From contig NZ_CP047942.1 of assembly GCF_014279835.1 (NCBI RefSeq), forward strand, positions 496,001 to 560,000: 64,000 nucleotides of DNA, given 5' to 3'. Shown here one piece after another: positions 18,095 through 28,370 of this stretch. Source of the stretch: Synechococcus sp. MVIR-18-1. Its GTDB lineage: Bacteria > Cyanobacteriota > Cyanobacteriia > PCC-6307 > Cyanobiaceae. A program made the translations under genes and the position numbers. Numbering within the stretch: the stretch's first letter is position 1; each line of letters opens with the position of its first letter. The notes beneath the pieces were generated by a model, which had not been told where the DNA came from, did no database searches, and was given only the letters and a program-made list of their open reading frames with translations.

Positions 18095-18766
18095 TCACGG
18101 GGTGCGCCCTAGGCAGATCAATCCCCTGACTCCAAACCCAGCGCTTTTCAACGTGTTGAGTGCTTCTCGGGCTGTGGCTCCACTGGTGAGGATGTCATCG
18201 ACAATCCAGATGGGCGTTTCTGAAACGCACCAGGATCGCTGATCTGGATCTATCGCGAATGCAGATTGCATGTTTACAAGCCGCTGACGGCGACTGAGAT
18301 GGTGTTGCCCCACGGTGGGCCGGCAGCGTTTCAGCAACGTCTTGGTGGTGCGTCCCAGGCTCTGGCAGATCAATGCTGGCAGCGGATTAGCTCGCTTCTG
18401 TGTTTTCCAGCTCGGGATCGGAACCAGGAGAGCCTTGGCGGGAAGAGTTCGTCGTAGTGCAAAGGTGATCGCCTTCAGCACTGATAGGTCTTGATTGAGC
18501 TTTAGGCGCAGGATCTCTCGGCGTAGCTCTCCCCGATACCAGCCTGCCGCGTTGAAGCGAACAGGAGTGGCGCCCTCAAGCCCCCTTTTCATGAGGCCCA
18601 GCTTTTGCTTGCACTCGTTGCAAGGTTGATCCGCGTGTTGATGGGTATGGATCACCTTCTTGCAAATCGGGCAAGAAGGCACAACGAACAGGTCTTGAAG
18701 GCAATCGTGGAGTGCGGTTAGCAAAGCATCAGAACGACTGCATTCAGGATTCCCCTTTGCCCCCAT
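18095..18766 (-). CDS. comF: ComF-family phosphoribosyltransferase-like protein
   Basis: 223 residues. The N-terminal third holds a four-cysteine zinc-binding site (CPIC, then CNEC); the rest is the PRTase-like domain with AKALLVPIPSWKTQKRANP and the PRPP loop WIVDDILTSGATARE at about residues 190-204. ComF proteins act in natural transformation in several bacteria, probably with the primosome. The start overlaps the upstream DUF2470 gene by 23 bp. Together with the broken dprA at 29 kb this shows the lineage has competence genes. Confidence 0.88.
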   Translation of the reverse strand: MGAKGNPECSRSDALLTALHDCLQDLFVVPSCPICKKVIHTHQHADQPCNECKQKLGLMKRGLEGATPVRFNAAGWYRGELRREILRLKLNQDLSVLKAITFALRRTLPAKALLVPIPSWKTQKRANPLPALICQSLGRTTKTLLKRCRPTVGQHHLSRRQRLVNMQSAFAIDPDQRSWCVSETPIWIVDDILTSGATAREALNTLKSAGFGVRGLICLGRTP

Positions 18767-19031
18767 CAGAAGGCATGGCTCTCAGCATGGCCACCATGGT
18801 GCGGTGGGCGTCTTCACTGTCAGTGAGTGTGTGATCAAAGGGGATTCTGAGGGGTTTTCCGTCCACCTCAAGGCTCATGGCATCAGCGTTCACGGCTGTC
18901 ATGGTGGCGATGTTTGCAGCACTCACTCCGCCGTAATGGAGAGCGTACTGAAGCACTGCATCGCCGTGGTCATCATTCATGTGACGACAGATGCGTTCGC
19001 TAACAGCGGGGGTAAGCGGATCAGCGGTCAT
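18744..19031 (-). CDS. DUF2470 protein
   Basis: 95 residues with the DUF2470 pattern: RICRHMNDDHGDAVLQYALHYG, followed by VNADAMSLEV and the PFDHTLTDSEDAHRTMVAML end. This domain is related to the C-terminal dimerisation part of haem-utilisation and pyridoxamine-oxidase-like proteins; its role in cyanobacteria as a stand-alone protein is unknown. Confidence 0.8.
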   Translation of the reverse strand: MTADPLTPAVSERICRHMNDDHGDAVLQYALHYGGVSAANIATMTAVNADAMSLEVDGKPLRIPFDHTLTDSEDAHRTMVAMLRAMPSDGGKGES

Positions 19032-19067
19032 GGTGGAAAAGGGCGAGGGTGAGGGTGGGGGAGTGGC

Positions 19068-19181
19068 TCAGCTGAAGCGTTGCCAGAGCAGGATGGCGAG
19101 CCGAAACCCGCTGAATCCCACATATCCGGCAAGCACGATGAACAGGCCAAGGGCAAGGCCGTCACGAAGTCGGTTGGGCAA
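19068..19181 (-). CDS. Possible tiny membrane protein
   Basis: 37 codons from a TTG (MPNRLRDGLALGLFIVLAGY...) with one hydrophobic helix and a basic start. The frame is the same as that of the sugar kinase just upstream and is separated from it by the TAA stop. No ATG or GTG start exists, so this is a weak call. Confidence 0.35.
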   Translation of the reverse strand: MPNRLRDGLALGLFIVLAGYVGFSGFRLAILLWQRFS

Positions 19182-19199
19182 GGGCTCGGTGATGCTTGC

Positions 19200-20471
19200 T
19201 TAATTCTCCCCTAGATGAATCGTCTTGTCTGGTGCTTTTACAGCCTGTAGAGCCAGACGAGCCACTCCTGCCGCTGGAGGTGTGTTGCAGCTGCGAATCG
19301 GAACACCAAGTTGGCGCTCGCGCAGACGTCGCCATTGAGGATTGCGCGCTCCGCCTCCAATCGTCACGATCTTTCTCGGAGGATCGGCTCCAAGGCTTGT
19401 GAGGCGTTGCCATCCTGCGTGTTCGATTTGCGTTAATCCCTCTAGAAGGCCGTGGAGATAAAGGGAATCGCTGACTGGACGTGGCGTCAGGATGGGTTCG
19501 AGGTGGGGGTCATCAACAGGAAAGCGCTCTCCGCACTTGGGAAGTGGCCGTAGCTGTAAGCCGCTGTTTTGATCTGGATCAATCTGACGGCTCAGTTCAG
19601 CGAGGTCGATGCCAGGAAACAGTTGCTTCAGCACCGCAGCACCAGCATTGGAGGCTCCTCCGCATAACCAACGACCACCCACGCGGTGGGTAGAGGTCCC
19701 TGGCCCTGGAGATAGGGGCTGATCGGTGAATCGTTTAAGCACCAAGGTGCTCCCCAGCACTGTGATGCCCTCGTCGTCGTCAGCATCAGCTGTGAGAACG
19801 GCCGCGTTGGAGTCGGTTGTCCCGGCGACGACCAGCAGGTCCTTTGGCAGGTCTAGATCAATGGCGCGTTGGGGTGAAAGGGGGCCAAGCACTGAGCCAC
19901 TGGCGCGAATCTCTGGAAGTGCATCCCACCAGGGTTGGCTTGTGAAGCTGTCTGGCCACGCACTTTTGCTGAGGTCCCATCCCAAGCGAAGGTTGTTGCC
20001 CTCCTCCCCATAGCTCCAATTGTCAAGAAGCCAGCCGTTAATCCAGTCGGCTTGATGGCGAAGCAGGAGCGGAGCTTTGTGTTGGTCGACGAGGTGCAGA
20101 GCCCGCGCAAGGCTGCCACTGGCGCTTGAAGCGGGTCCACCCTGTGGACTCAACGCTTGGAGTTGCGCCGTGAAATTTGGGCATGCGAATGAATAGGGCA
20201 GGGCCTCGGCAAGAGGTAACCCTTTTTGATCGCAGGCCAGCAACGTTCCTGAGGTGCCATCCACGGCGATGGCTTTGAGGCGATGTCGGTAGTCGGGCTT
20301 GAGGCGACCGATCAACGTGCAACAGCGCTCGCGCCAGTCGAAGGGGTTGATCAGACCGATCTGGTACGGCGCACTTTCGGTCTGGAGTAGAGAACAGTTG
20401 CTGTCGATGACAGCAATGCGGACACCGCTGGTGCCTAGGTCTATGCCGAGCACCAGCGGATCTTGGCTCAT
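19200..20471 (-). CDS. FGGY-family carbohydrate kinase
   Basis: 423 residues. N-terminal ATP-binding motif VLGIDLGTSGVRIAVID, catalytic-region AVDGTSGTLLACD, second-domain GTTDSNAAVL and GASNAGAAVLK, and the C-terminal GGGARNPQWRRLR segment are those of xylulose/ribulose kinases. The closest described cyanobacterial type phosphorylates D-ribulose; D-xylulose is the other candidate. It starts 10 bp after the metK stop codon. Confidence 0.85.
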   Translation of the reverse strand: MSQDPLVLGIDLGTSGVRIAVIDSNCSLLQTESAPYQIGLINPFDWRERCCTLIGRLKPDYRHRLKAIAVDGTSGTLLACDQKGLPLAEALPYSFACPNFTAQLQALSPQGGPASSASGSLARALHLVDQHKAPLLLRHQADWINGWLLDNWSYGEEGNNLRLGWDLSKSAWPDSFTSQPWWDALPEIRASGSVLGPLSPQRAIDLDLPKDLLVVAGTTDSNAAVLTADADDDEGITVLGSTLVLKRFTDQPLSPGPGTSTHRVGGRWLCGGASNAGAAVLKQLFPGIDLAELSRQIDPDQNSGLQLRPLPKCGERFPVDDPHLEPILTPRPVSDSLYLHGLLEGLTQIEHAGWQRLTSLGADPPRKIVTIGGGARNPQWRRLRERQLGVPIRSCNTPPAAGVARLALQAVKAPDKTIHLGEN

Positions 20472-20481
20472 GGTCTTGGAC

Positions 20482-21741
20482 CTAGAGGCTGCTTCCGGAT
20501 TGGATGCGGCTCGCTTCCGCTTGCTTCAGGGCTGCCGCTTTATCAGCGACATTTTCCCAGGGCAAGTTCAGATCTGGGCGGCCAAAGTGCCCATAGGCAG
20601 CCGTATCGCGGTAGAAGCGACCACCGTTGAGGGAAGGCATTTCCCGCAGCTTGAACTGCTCGATAATGGCGCCAGGACGCAGGTCAAAGTGCTCTTGCAC
20701 GAGGTCGGTGAGCTCTGCATTGGACACCTTGCCTGAGCCGAAAGACTCCACAAGGATCGACACTGGTTTGGCCACTCCGATGGCGTAGCTCAGTTGAACT
20801 TCCACACGGTTGGCAAGTCCAGCTGCCACGAGTGCTTTCGCCACATATCGGGCGGCATAAGCAGCGGAGCGATCCACCTTGGTGGGGTCTTTGCCTGAGA
20901 AGGCACCACCGCCGTGACGGGCATAGCCGCCGTAGGTGTCAACGATGATTTTTCGACCCGTGAGGCCGGCATCACCCTGAGGACCGCCGACCACGAATTT
21001 GCCTGTGGGGTTGACCAGATAGCGGCAATTGGCGCGATCGGGCTTTAGAGGTAGATCAGCTGTCGCTGGCAGCACAACGTGCGTCCAGAGGTCTTCACTA
21101 ATGCGATTGCGCACCTCCTGCTCATCGGTTAAGCCAGTCACCTCTGCGGTGTGTTGGGTTGAGATCAGGATGGTGTCGATCTCAACTGGCTTGTCGTTTT
21201 CATAGACAACGCTCACCTGGGTCTTGCCGTCAGGGAGCAGGTAATCGAGTGTTCCGTTGTGGCGAACTTCGGCCAGGCGCCTTGCAAGCCTGTGGGCAAG
21301 GCTGATGGGCAGAGGCATCAGCTCGGGCGTTTCATTGCAGGCGTAGCCGAACATGATTCCCTGATCACCGGCGCCCACCTTGTCGAGCGGATCACCTTCG
21401 TGATCATCGGCTTCATCCACGCCCTGGGCAATATCAGGTGATTGCTGGTCAAGGGCAACGAGTACGGCACAGCTCGTGGCGTCAAAGCCACCGGCTCGAG
21501 CTCCGCTGTAGCCGATATCTCGAATCACATCGCGTACGAGATGGATGAAATCCACCTGCGCTTTGGAGGTGACTTCGCCTGTGATCATGCAAAGACCGGT
21601 ATTCACAACCGTTTCGCAGGCCACGCGGCTCGTGCTGTCTTGGGCTAAGAGAGCATCCAGTACGGCATCGCTGACTTGATCGCAGATCTTGTCAGGATGG
21701 CCTTCCGTTACGGATTCGGACGTGAAAACGTATCGACTCAT
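20482..21741 (-). CDS. metK: S-adenosylmethionine synthase
   Basis: 419 residues. Begins [21 protein letters not shown], with the [12 protein letters not shown] signature (about residues 123-134) and the glycine-rich [22 protein letters not shown] loop that binds phosphate groups. Makes SAM from methionine and ATP in the cytoplasm. First gene of a probable pair with the FGGY kinase. Confidence 0.97.
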   Translation of the reverse strand: MSRYVFTSESVTEGHPDKICDQVSDAVLDALLAQDSTSRVACETVVNTGLCMITGEVTSKAQVDFIHLVRDVIRDIGYSGARAGGFDATSCAVLVALDQQSPDIAQGVDEADDHEGDPLDKVGAGDQGIMFGYACNETPELMPLPISLAHRLARRLAEVRHNGTLDYLLPDGKTQVSVVYENDKPVEIDTILISTQHTAEVTGLTDEQEVRNRISEDLWTHVVLPATADLPLKPDRANCRYLVNPTGKFVVGGPQGDAGLTGRKIIVDTYGGYARHGGGAFSGKDPTKVDRSAAYAARYVAKALVAAGLANRVEVQLSYAIGVAKPVSILVESFGSGKVSNAELTDLVQEHFDLRPGAIIEQFKLREMPSLNGGRFYRDTAAYGHFGRPDLNLPWENVADKAAALKQAEASRIQSGSSL

Positions 21742-21778
21742 AAGTAGTTAGGGCGTGGTGAGATTTTACGGGTTGCCC

Positions 21779-22570
21779 CTACTGAGCTTGTTCAACCCTT
21801 AGCTCTTGCCAGTGATGGATCAAATGTTGATGGGATGTCAGGCCGGGGGTTCGATGCCATCCCGCCACATAGCCAAGCGCACAATCAATACCTGCGCGGC
21901 GTGCCATCAGCAGATCTGAGTCGGCATCTCCGATGAGTGCGCATTGTGCTGGATCCAAATCCAGCATTTTGCATAGACCATGCACGGCGCCTGGGTCTGG
22001 TTTGCAAGGGGTGTCATCTGCGCTCCAGATTCCTGTGATGAAGGAGCTCAAGCCATGGTCTTGAAGAAACTGTTCGATTCCATGGCGGGTGTCATTGCTG
22101 ATCACGGCACAGATCACACCTGCGCTGTGCAGCTCGTTGAGCAATTCCTTTGAGTGGGGCAAAGGGGTTCTGGCGCTGAGGCTTGCTTCCGTTGCGTTGT
22201 GCTTATGGCGGCGGTCCACGCTGTCAAAGATCTCTTCAGCGAGCACGAGCGCTTGAGGCCAGCTGAGATCAAAGAGACAGAAGATGGTGGCGGTGCTCAA
22301 CAGATTGTGTTGACGGGACGCGACGGCCAACGTTCCATCAGGAATCAGGCCGGAGTCGCACCGGCCCATCGCGCGTTTCAGTAAGCCCAGGAGTTGGACT
22401 TGGACGTCGGTGGATGCGCCACGGGAGGCAAAGACGCGAATGATTTCCTCAATCCTGGCGTCGGCCAGCTCGATGAGATGGGGTTCGCTATGGGAAAGGG
22501 TGCCGTCCTTGTCGAACAGCACCCCACGAATCAAGCCAAGTGAATGGCCTCTTAGAGATAAATGAGCCAT
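21779..22570 (-). CDS. HAD-superfamily hydrolase, phosphoglycolate phosphatase-like
   Basis: 263 residues with all HAD motifs: LFDKDGTL (nucleophile and acid/base Asp, about 20-26), VISNDTRHG, KPDPGAVHG (Lys) and ALIGDADSDLLMARRAG. A helical cap lies between motifs 1 and 2. Phosphoglycolate phosphatase or another small sugar phosphatase are likely roles; the substrate cannot be read from sequence. It lies 13 bp after rps1. Confidence 0.85.
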   Translation of the reverse strand: MAHLSLRGHSLGLIRGVLFDKDGTLSHSEPHLIELADARIEEIIRVFASRGASTDVQVQLLGLLKRAMGRCDSGLIPDGTLAVASRQHNLLSTATIFCLFDLSWPQALVLAEEIFDSVDRRHKHNATEASLSARTPLPHSKELLNELHSAGVICAVISNDTRHGIEQFLQDHGLSSFITGIWSADDTPCKPDPGAVHGLCKMLDLDPAQCALIGDADSDLLMARRAGIDCALGYVAGWHRTPGLTSHQHLIHHWQELRVEQAQ

Positions 22571-22583
22571 GGGCTCATGCAGC

Positions 22584-23684
22584 TCAGACCATCATCGAGC
22601 TCAATGGCTCTTCTCCTTCTTCCGCTTGCTCAAGAAGCATCTGCTTGTAGCGAGCTGCCATTTCCTCTGCCTTGTCAAAGACCTTTTGAGGATCGGTGAG
22701 CATGTCACCGGGTTCCGGTTCCAGAGCCTTTGTAGACAGGGAAATCCGACCGCGTTCGGCGTCGAGGTCGATGATCATTACCTTCATTTGATCATTCACG
22801 TTCAGCACCGAATGGGGTGTTTCGATGTGTTCGTGACTGATTTCGGAAATGTGAAGCAAACCGCTCACACCACCGATGTCGATAAAGGCGCCGTATGGCT
22901 TGATGCCACGAACGGTTCCGATCACGACTTCGCCGACTTCAAGGCGATTCATCTTGCGCTCGACCAGGGCGCGGCGATGACTGAGCACTAGACGATTGCG
23001 CTCCTCGTCGACTTCAAGGAATTTGAGAGGCAAGAAGTCTGCAACCAGCTCTTCTTTCGGTTTGCGGGTACTGATGTGGGATCCAGGAATGAAGCCACGA
23101 AGGCCTTCCACCCGAACGAGAGCACCACCACGGTTGGTGGCGAACACCTCTGAATAAATGGTGGCGTCTTCTTTTTGCAGCTGACGCACCCGTTCCCAGG
23201 CGCGTTGGTACTCGATACGGCGAACGGAGAGAGAGAGTTGCCCGTCTTCGTTTTCTTCACTCATGATGAAGAATTCCCGAATCTCACCGGGTAGCAACAC
23301 GTCGCTGAGACCTTCCACCCTGTTGATGGAGACCTCTTGAAGGGGCATGAAAGCGGCGGTTTTAGCGCCGATATCAATCATCGCCCCCTTCGTTTCCAGC
23401 GCAAAGACTGTGCCGTTAACGATGTCGCCTGGCTTGAAGTTGTAGTCGTACTTGCTAAGTAGTGAGGCGAAATCATCAATGGTGAAGCCGGCCCCATCCA
23501 AATCCTTAGGGTTGGCACGACTGCTGGGATCGTCGGCAGTAGGAATCTCTTCCGGGATGCTGAGATCTTCATCCGTTCCAAAATCGGCTTGGTCTGCTGT
23601 GGCTTCGACGGCAGTGCTCTCGTCGACGGCAGTGGTGGTCTCCACAGCAAGATCCTGAGCCGGATCGGTTGGGGTAACAGTCAT
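22584..23684 (-). CDS. rpsA: 30S ribosomal protein S1
   Basis: 366 residues: an acidic N-terminal extension of about 90 residues, then three S1 RNA-binding domains (PGDIVNGTVFALETKGAMIDIG; SEVFATNRGGALVRVEGLRGFIP; VGEVVIGTVRGIKPYGAFIDIGG). Three domains and this length are normal in cyanobacteria and plastids, in contrast to six in E. coli. Confidence 0.95.
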   Translation of the reverse strand: MTVTPTDPAQDLAVETTTAVDESTAVEATADQADFGTDEDLSIPEEIPTADDPSSRANPKDLDGAGFTIDDFASLLSKYDYNFKPGDIVNGTVFALETKGAMIDIGAKTAAFMPLQEVSINRVEGLSDVLLPGEIREFFIMSEENEDGQLSLSVRRIEYQRAWERVRQLQKEDATIYSEVFATNRGGALVRVEGLRGFIPGSHISTRKPKEELVADFLPLKFLEVDEERNRLVLSHRRALVERKMNRLEVGEVVIGTVRGIKPYGAFIDIGGVSGLLHISEISHEHIETPHSVLNVNDQMKVMIIDLDAERGRISLSTKALEPEPGDMLTDPQKVFDKAEEMAARYKQMLLEQAEEGEEPLSSMMV

Positions 23685-23785
23685 GGATGGTTGGCGGTCT
23701 GCCCGGAGACAGTGCGATAAAAAATGACCCAGTGCCCGCCGACAAAGAATCAGTATTTTTTAATTTTACAGAACAGCCTGGCTTT

Positions 23786-24262
23786 TTAGACGAGTGCCGC
23801 GAGCTCAGCTTTATCTGCGTTCATTCCTTCGAGCGTGGAGACGAAATCGCTGACGCTTCGGAAGTGTCGATACACCGAGGCAAAACGCACATAAGCAACT
23901 TCGCTGAGCCCCTTGAGATGACCAAGCACCAACTCACCAATCTCCGAGCTGGTGATCTCACGGCTATTGCTTTGCTGAAGACTGAGTTCGAGCTCGTCAA
24001 CAATCGCTTCGAGTTTGCTGGGGGTTAGTTCAGTTTTTTCGCAAGCTCTGCTCAGGCCGTGTAGAAGTTTGCTGCGATTAAAAATTTCACGGTGTCCATT
24101 GCGTTTGATCACGGTGATTGGAACCATTTCTACCCGCTCGTATGTCGTGAATCGGAATTCACAATTGAGGCATTCACGACGCCGGCGCACACTTCTTCCG
24201 CCCTCGGCTGCTCTCGATTCGAGAACCCGGCTATCCGTGTTTTGGCAGGAGGGGCACTGCAA
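23786..24262 (-). CDS. nrdR: Transcriptional repressor NrdR
   Basis: 158 residues: N-terminal zinc ribbon ([15 protein letters not shown], then [13 protein letters not shown]) followed by an ATP-cone domain ([20 protein letters not shown]). NrdR senses ATP/dATP and represses ribonucleotide reductase genes. It is followed by rps1 after 100 bp. Confidence 0.96.
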   Translation of the reverse strand: MQCPSCQNTDSRVLESRAAEGGRSVRRRRECLNCEFRFTTYERVEMVPITVIKRNGHREIFNRSKLLHGLSRACEKTELTPSKLEAIVDELELSLQQSNSREITSSEIGELVLGHLKGLSEVAYVRFASVYRHFRSVSDFVSTLEGMNADKAELAALV

Positions 24263-24358
24263 GCCCTAATCAATCCATTTTGAATTGTTCACACTGTATA
24301 GAAGATGTGGACCCTTGAAAAGTGTTTGTGAAGGAAGAATCTGATTTGAGCAATAAAA

Positions 24359-24382
24359 AAACCCCGCTTTTGAGCGGGGTTT
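24359..24382 (-). terminator. Terminator of psbB-psbT
   Basis: Perfect 10-bp stem AAACCCCGCT / AGCGGGGTTT with a 4-nt loop, followed on the minus strand by a T-run (AAAAAA on the plus strand). Lies 16 bp after the psbT stop. Confidence 0.92.
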
Positions 24383-24397
24383 GATCTGCTGGATGGA

Positions 24398-24493
24398 CTA
24401 CTTACCGATCTTCGGTGGATCGCGAAATGCGATTGCGAAGAACAAGGTGGCAATCGCCAGGCCGAGGATGAGGATGTAAGCGAAGCTTTCCAT
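24398..24493 (-). CDS. psbT: Photosystem II protein PsbT
   Basis: A 31-residue single-helix protein (starts [15 protein letters not shown], ends FRDPPKIGK), the usual size and sequence of PsbT, which stabilises the photosystem II dimer interface. It follows psbB by 21 bp and ends before a strong terminator, the standard psbB-psbT operon. Confidence 0.95.
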   Translation of the reverse strand: MESFAYILILGLAIATLFFAIAFRDPPKIGK

Positions 24494-24514
24494 CGAGAGT
24501 CTCCTAGAGAGCGA

Positions 24515-26077
24515 TCAACTGAGGGGTGTGGATCCCGTGGGAGGAACGTATCCCTCGGGTAGGCGACGTGTTGATTTGTCGCCGAGTTTTTGGAAGAGGC
24601 CGAATTCAACCTGTTCGCCAAGATCAGGATCAATTCCTGCGAATACATCTCGGTAGAGGGTGCGAGCACCGTGCCAGATGTGACCGAAGAAGAAGAGCAG
24701 AGCGAAGGTTGCGTGGCCGAAGGTGAACCAGCCGCGGGGCGAGCTGCGGAACACGCCATCTGAGTTGTAGGTTTCGCGATCGAACTCGAAACCTTCTCCC
24801 AGTTGGGCCTTGCGAGCTAAGCGCTTGACTTCGGCAGGGTCTGTGAAGACTTTCCCATCAAGAGAACCGCCGTAGACAGTTGCAGTAACGCCTCTCTGTT
24901 CGAAGGAGTACTTGGCCTCGGCGCGTCGGAACGGAATGTCGGCGCGAACGATGCCGTCGTTGTCTTCGAGAATGACGGGGAAGTTCTCAAAGAAGTTGGG
25001 AAGACGACGCACTTGAAGTTCGCGTCCTTCTTTGTCGGTGAAGACAGGATGACCAATCCATCCGGTTGCAAGACCATCTCCATTCACCATCGGGCCAACG
25101 CGGAACAGGCCACCTTTGGCAGGACTGTTGCCCACGTAGTCGTAGAAGGCGAGTTTTTCAGGAATGGCAGCGTAGGCCTCATCGACGGTGGCCCCTTCAT
25201 CAAGGGCCGTCTGAACGCGGCGATTGATTTCGGTTTTGAAGTAGCTCTGATCCCACTGATAGCGAGTGGGGCCAAACAACTCAACAGGGGTTGCAGCTGC
25301 GCCGTACCACATGGTTCCTGCCACGATGAAAGCAGCGAAGAACACAGCTGCGATTGCGCTAGCAAGAACAGTCTCGATGTTTCCCATCCGCAAGGCCTTG
25401 TAGAGGCGCTCCGGCGGTCGAGTCGTGATGTGGAAAATACCGGCAATGATGCCCACGATGCCTGCGGCAATGTGGTGGGCAACAATTCCTCCTGGATTGA
25501 ATGGGTTGAAGCCTTCCGGTCCCCATGACGGTTGAACCGCCTCTAGATGACCGGTTAACGCATAGGGATCAGAAATCCACATGCCAGGTCCGAAGACACC
25601 GGTGAGGTGAAAAGCACCAAATCCAAAGCAACCCAAGCCTGCAAGAAGGAGGTGGATGCCGAAAATTTTCGGAAGGTCTAGAGCTGGTTCGCCCGTACGG
25701 GGGTCTTGCCAGATTTCAAGATCCCAATACGTCCAGTGCCATATCGCAGCAAGCATGAGTAGGCCGCTGAAGACGATATGAGCGGCTGCGACGCCTTCGA
25801 AGCTCCAGAAGCCAGGATCGACTCCTGTTTCTCCGGTAATACTCCAGCCTCCCCAGCTTCCGGTGACGCCCAGTCGTGACATGAAGGGCATGACAAACAT
25901 GCCCTGACGCCACATGGGGTTCAGAACTGGATCCGATGGATCAAAAATTGCGAGTTCGTAGAGGGCCATCGAGCCGGCCCAGCCGGCAACGAGGGCAGTG
26001 TGCATGAGGTGCACGGCCAAGAGTCGGCCTGGGTCGTTAATAACGACGGTGTGCACCCGATACCAGGGCAATCCCAT
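24515..26077 (-). CDS. psbB: Photosystem II chlorophyll antenna CP47
   Basis: 520 residues. Begins [19 protein letters not shown]; six transmembrane helices with the chlorophyll-binding histidines ([30 protein letters not shown]) and the large lumenal loop before the last helix ([21 protein letters not shown]). Core antenna of photosystem II. First gene of psbB-psbT; divergent from the ferredoxin gene. Confidence 0.98.
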   Translation of the reverse strand: MGLPWYRVHTVVINDPGRLLAVHLMHTALVAGWAGSMALYELAIFDPSDPVLNPMWRQGMFVMPFMSRLGVTGSWGGWSITGETGVDPGFWSFEGVAAAHIVFSGLLMLAAIWHWTYWDLEIWQDPRTGEPALDLPKIFGIHLLLAGLGCFGFGAFHLTGVFGPGMWISDPYALTGHLEAVQPSWGPEGFNPFNPGGIVAHHIAAGIVGIIAGIFHITTRPPERLYKALRMGNIETVLASAIAAVFFAAFIVAGTMWYGAAATPVELFGPTRYQWDQSYFKTEINRRVQTALDEGATVDEAYAAIPEKLAFYDYVGNSPAKGGLFRVGPMVNGDGLATGWIGHPVFTDKEGRELQVRRLPNFFENFPVILEDNDGIVRADIPFRRAEAKYSFEQRGVTATVYGGSLDGKVFTDPAEVKRLARKAQLGEGFEFDRETYNSDGVFRSSPRGWFTFGHATFALLFFFGHIWHGARTLYRDVFAGIDPDLGEQVEFGLFQKLGDKSTRRLPEGYVPPTGSTPLS

Positions 26078-26320
26078 GGGTCAGGTTCAGGTGGAACGGA
26101 GCTGCTGATGCAGACAGACCTAGCGATCGTAAGGGGTTCGCTCAATTGAGTGGGGCGTGTTGTCGCGAGCTGCAATGTCTTGTGTTGAGACCCCTTGATT
26201 TGTTTTCCTCACTGTCCTGTCAGTGCTTCCGCCCTTTGGCTGCCGCATTCGGCTCTGGCTGAGGGGGTTACAAAACGCAACCTTTGGGCGCAAAGTGGGC
26301 GTTTATTGCTGGAGCACTCC

Positions 26321-26788
26321 ATGCCAGTCATTCGTTTTCTGCGTGAGGGACGTGATGTGGAGTGTTATCCAGGTGAAAATCTGCGTGATGTCGCTCTGCG
26401 CGAAAACATCGAGCTCTACGGCTTGAAGGGGCAACTGGGAAATTGCGGTGGGTGTGGTCAGTGCATCACCTGTTTTGTTGATGTTGTGGGATCCGACGCC
26501 GACTCCCCCTTAACAGCTCGAACCGTTGTTGAGGACAACAAGCTCAGGCGTCGCCCTGAGTCCTGGAGATTGGCTTGTCAGGCACTTGTAGAGCAATCCG
26601 TGATCGTGCTGACTCGTCCGCAGGTTCGCTTGGCGGAACTTGATAAGAAAAAGGCAGCGGCTCGCGCTGAAGCCCTGCCAGCCGGGCCAACGTCATGGCC
26701 GATTGACGAGAGCGCTGACGAGGCGGAGGAAGGGTCTGAACAGGAGACTGCAACCGATTCGCCTGCTACGCCCAGTGACGAGGGGTGA
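26321..26788 (+). CDS. 2Fe-2S ferredoxin-like protein
   Basis: 155 residues from the ATG at 26321; the open frame extends 42 codons upstream but the ferredoxin fold begins with MPVIRFLREGRDVECYPGENL. The cluster ligands are in GNCGGCGQCITCFVDV with a fourth Cys in WRLACQALV. After the domain comes an acidic, low-complexity tail of about 50 residues. Its position between psbB and psbM is conserved in cyanobacteria in my experience, but its redox partner is unknown. Confidence 0.85.
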   Translation: MPVIRFLREGRDVECYPGENLRDVALRENIELYGLKGQLGNCGGCGQCITCFVDVVGSDADSPLTARTVVEDNKLRRRPESWRLACQALVEQSVIVLTRPQVRLAELDKKKAAARAEALPAGPTSWPIDESADEAEEGSEQETATDSPATPSDEG

Positions 26789-26848
26789 GCTGAAGTTCAT
26801 CGTTGCTCCCGAACGATGATACGTTCGGCCTTGCATCATTAATCGCCC

Positions 26849-26959
26849 ATGGAAACCAACGATCTCGGCTTCGTTGCCAGCCTCATGTTCGTCCTGGTTC
26901 CGACGGTGTTTCTGATCGTCTTGTTCATCCAGACCAACAGCCGAGAAGGTTCCTCTTGA
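26849..26959 (+). CDS. psbM: Photosystem II protein PsbM
   Basis: 36 residues, METNDLGFVASLMFVLVPT... with a single membrane helix, the expected PsbM at the photosystem II dimer interface. It follows the ferredoxin gene by 60 bp. Confidence 0.95.
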   Translation: METNDLGFVASLMFVLVPTVFLIVLFIQTNSREGSS

Positions 26960-26987
26960 TCGACTGCTGGCACAGGTCTGCTCCGGT

Positions 26988-27836
26988 TTAATTCTTTTCT
27001 GGTTCGCGGACCAGAAGAACCGGAGCAGGCGCGTGGACTCGGATGTAGTCGCTGATTGAGCCGCCAAGGAGCTTGTCCAGATCCACAAGACCTCTTGCAA
27101 CAAGAGGTCGCCTGTCCTGTGACGCGATCACTACGAGGTCGGCACCGATCTCTTCGGCTGCTTGGCAAACACCTCGACCAATGTCCGGATTCGCCACGTG
27201 CATTGGTTTCAGTTCAACGCCCATGCTCCGAGCGCGTTGAACTGCGGCAGTCAGCAAGCCGTCGGCTTTGTTGTCTCCTCCACGGGAGGCTGATAAGTCT
27301 TGCCTGGCAATGTGAACGCCAGTGAGCTGACCGCCAGGGATGTCGCGAACCATTTCGCAAGCAATCCGGAGTGCATCATCGCCAACCCCAGTTCCGTCAA
27401 TGGTCACCATGAGCCGATTCACGTGGCGAACGTAGAGGTCATCACGGACCAGCAACATCGGACGTGTTGAGAGCTGAAACACGTATTGGCTGGTGCTGTT
27501 GGACAGGATCGACTGGAGGCGACCAAGGCCTCTGGATCCCATCACAATTAAGTCGGCATTGATTTCTTCAGCCACCTTGAGAACGGTTTGCTTGGCATCC
27601 CCTTGGCGGATGATCGAATTCACGTCACTCGGATCAAGGCCTAATTGAGTCACCGCCTTGGACAGCAGGCTTCCTGCTGTCGTCCAGTGGTCTTCTGAGT
27701 TGACCTTGCCTTGCTCAGAAACCACGTGGAGCAGGTTGATACGAGCTGCTCTGAACCCTGGAAGGTCACGGAGCATCCGCACCATTTCTCCGACATGCCC
27801 TTTGCCGGAATCAGCAATCAGAAGATTCTTGAACAC
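26988..27836 (-). CDS. Tandem universal stress protein
   Basis: 282 residues with two USP domains. The first has the ATP-binding type signature VMGSRGLGRLQSILSNSTSQYV (about 95-117); the second has RLMVTIDGTGVGDDALRIA and ends VVIASQDRRP... ISDYIRVHAPAPVLLVREPE. No membrane segment. Convergent with psbM. Confidence 0.88.
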   Translation of the reverse strand: MFKNLLIADSGKGHVGEMVRMLRDLPGFRAARINLLHVVSEQGKVNSEDHWTTAGSLLSKAVTQLGLDPSDVNSIIRQGDAKQTVLKVAEEINADLIVMGSRGLGRLQSILSNSTSQYVFQLSTRPMLLVRDDLYVRHVNRLMVTIDGTGVGDDALRIACEMVRDIPGGQLTGVHIARQDLSASRGGDNKADGLLTAAVQRARSMGVELKPMHVANPDIGRGVCQAAEEIGADLVVIASQDRRPLVARGLVDLDKLLGGSISDYIRVHAPAPVLLVREPEKN

Positions 27837-27888
27837 GATGAAGAGTTAGGTCTGCTTCAGCCTATGGCTGATGCTCCAGGCCGTGTTG

Positions 27889-28338
27889 ATGGTGACTGAG
27901 AGCGTTACGCGCCTTCCTTGGCGATTGAACAAGCGTGTGTTGCCACAACACACCGATCACGGCGGTGTGATGTGGCACGGCGCCTATGTCGGTTGGTTGG
28001 AAGAGGCTCGTGTTGAAGCACTCGCGGCGGTAGGCCTGCCCTATCGACTGATGGCGCTTGAAGGGTTGGAAATGCCAGTTGTTCGCTTGGAGATGTCCTA
28101 CAAGCGAGCCCTCATGCATGGCGACCAGGTTGTGCTTCAAAGCCACGCACTTGAGCCAGAGGGTCCCCGCTGGCGCTGGCAGACGCAGCTGTTAAGGGCC
28201 GATGGTAATTGCGCCTTCGAGGCCCATGTGGCGTTGGTTTTGGTCCGTCTCAACGGAGACAGGCGTCAGGTTTTGCGCCGCCCACCAGCGTCTGTTGCAG
28301 GAGCGCTAGAGCTGTTGATCCAAGGACCGTCCCAATAA
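27889..28338 (+). CDS. Hotdog-fold acyl-CoA thioesterase
   Basis: 149 residues from the ATG at 27889. The hotdog thioesterase motif is HTDHGGVMWHGAYVGWLEEARVE (about 22-44, with the catalytic Asp in TDHGG). This family includes the 1,4-dihydroxy-2-naphthoyl-CoA thioesterase of phylloquinone synthesis, which cyanobacteria need; other acyl-CoA substrates are also possible. It lies 33 bp before dprA. Confidence 0.82.
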   Translation: MVTESVTRLPWRLNKRVLPQHTDHGGVMWHGAYVGWLEEARVEALAAVGLPYRLMALEGLEMPVVRLEMSYKRALMHGDQVVLQSHALEPEGPRWRWQTQLLRADGNCAFEAHVALVLVRLNGDRRQVLRRPPASVAGALELLIQGPSQ

Positions 28339-28370
28339 TGTGCTAGTACATTTGTACTTGCTCTGAGCTG

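Noticed and set aside
18266-18457. Plus-strand frames opposite comF, metK, rps1 and psbB
   Set aside because: They are shadows of strong minus-strand genes with clear family motifs.
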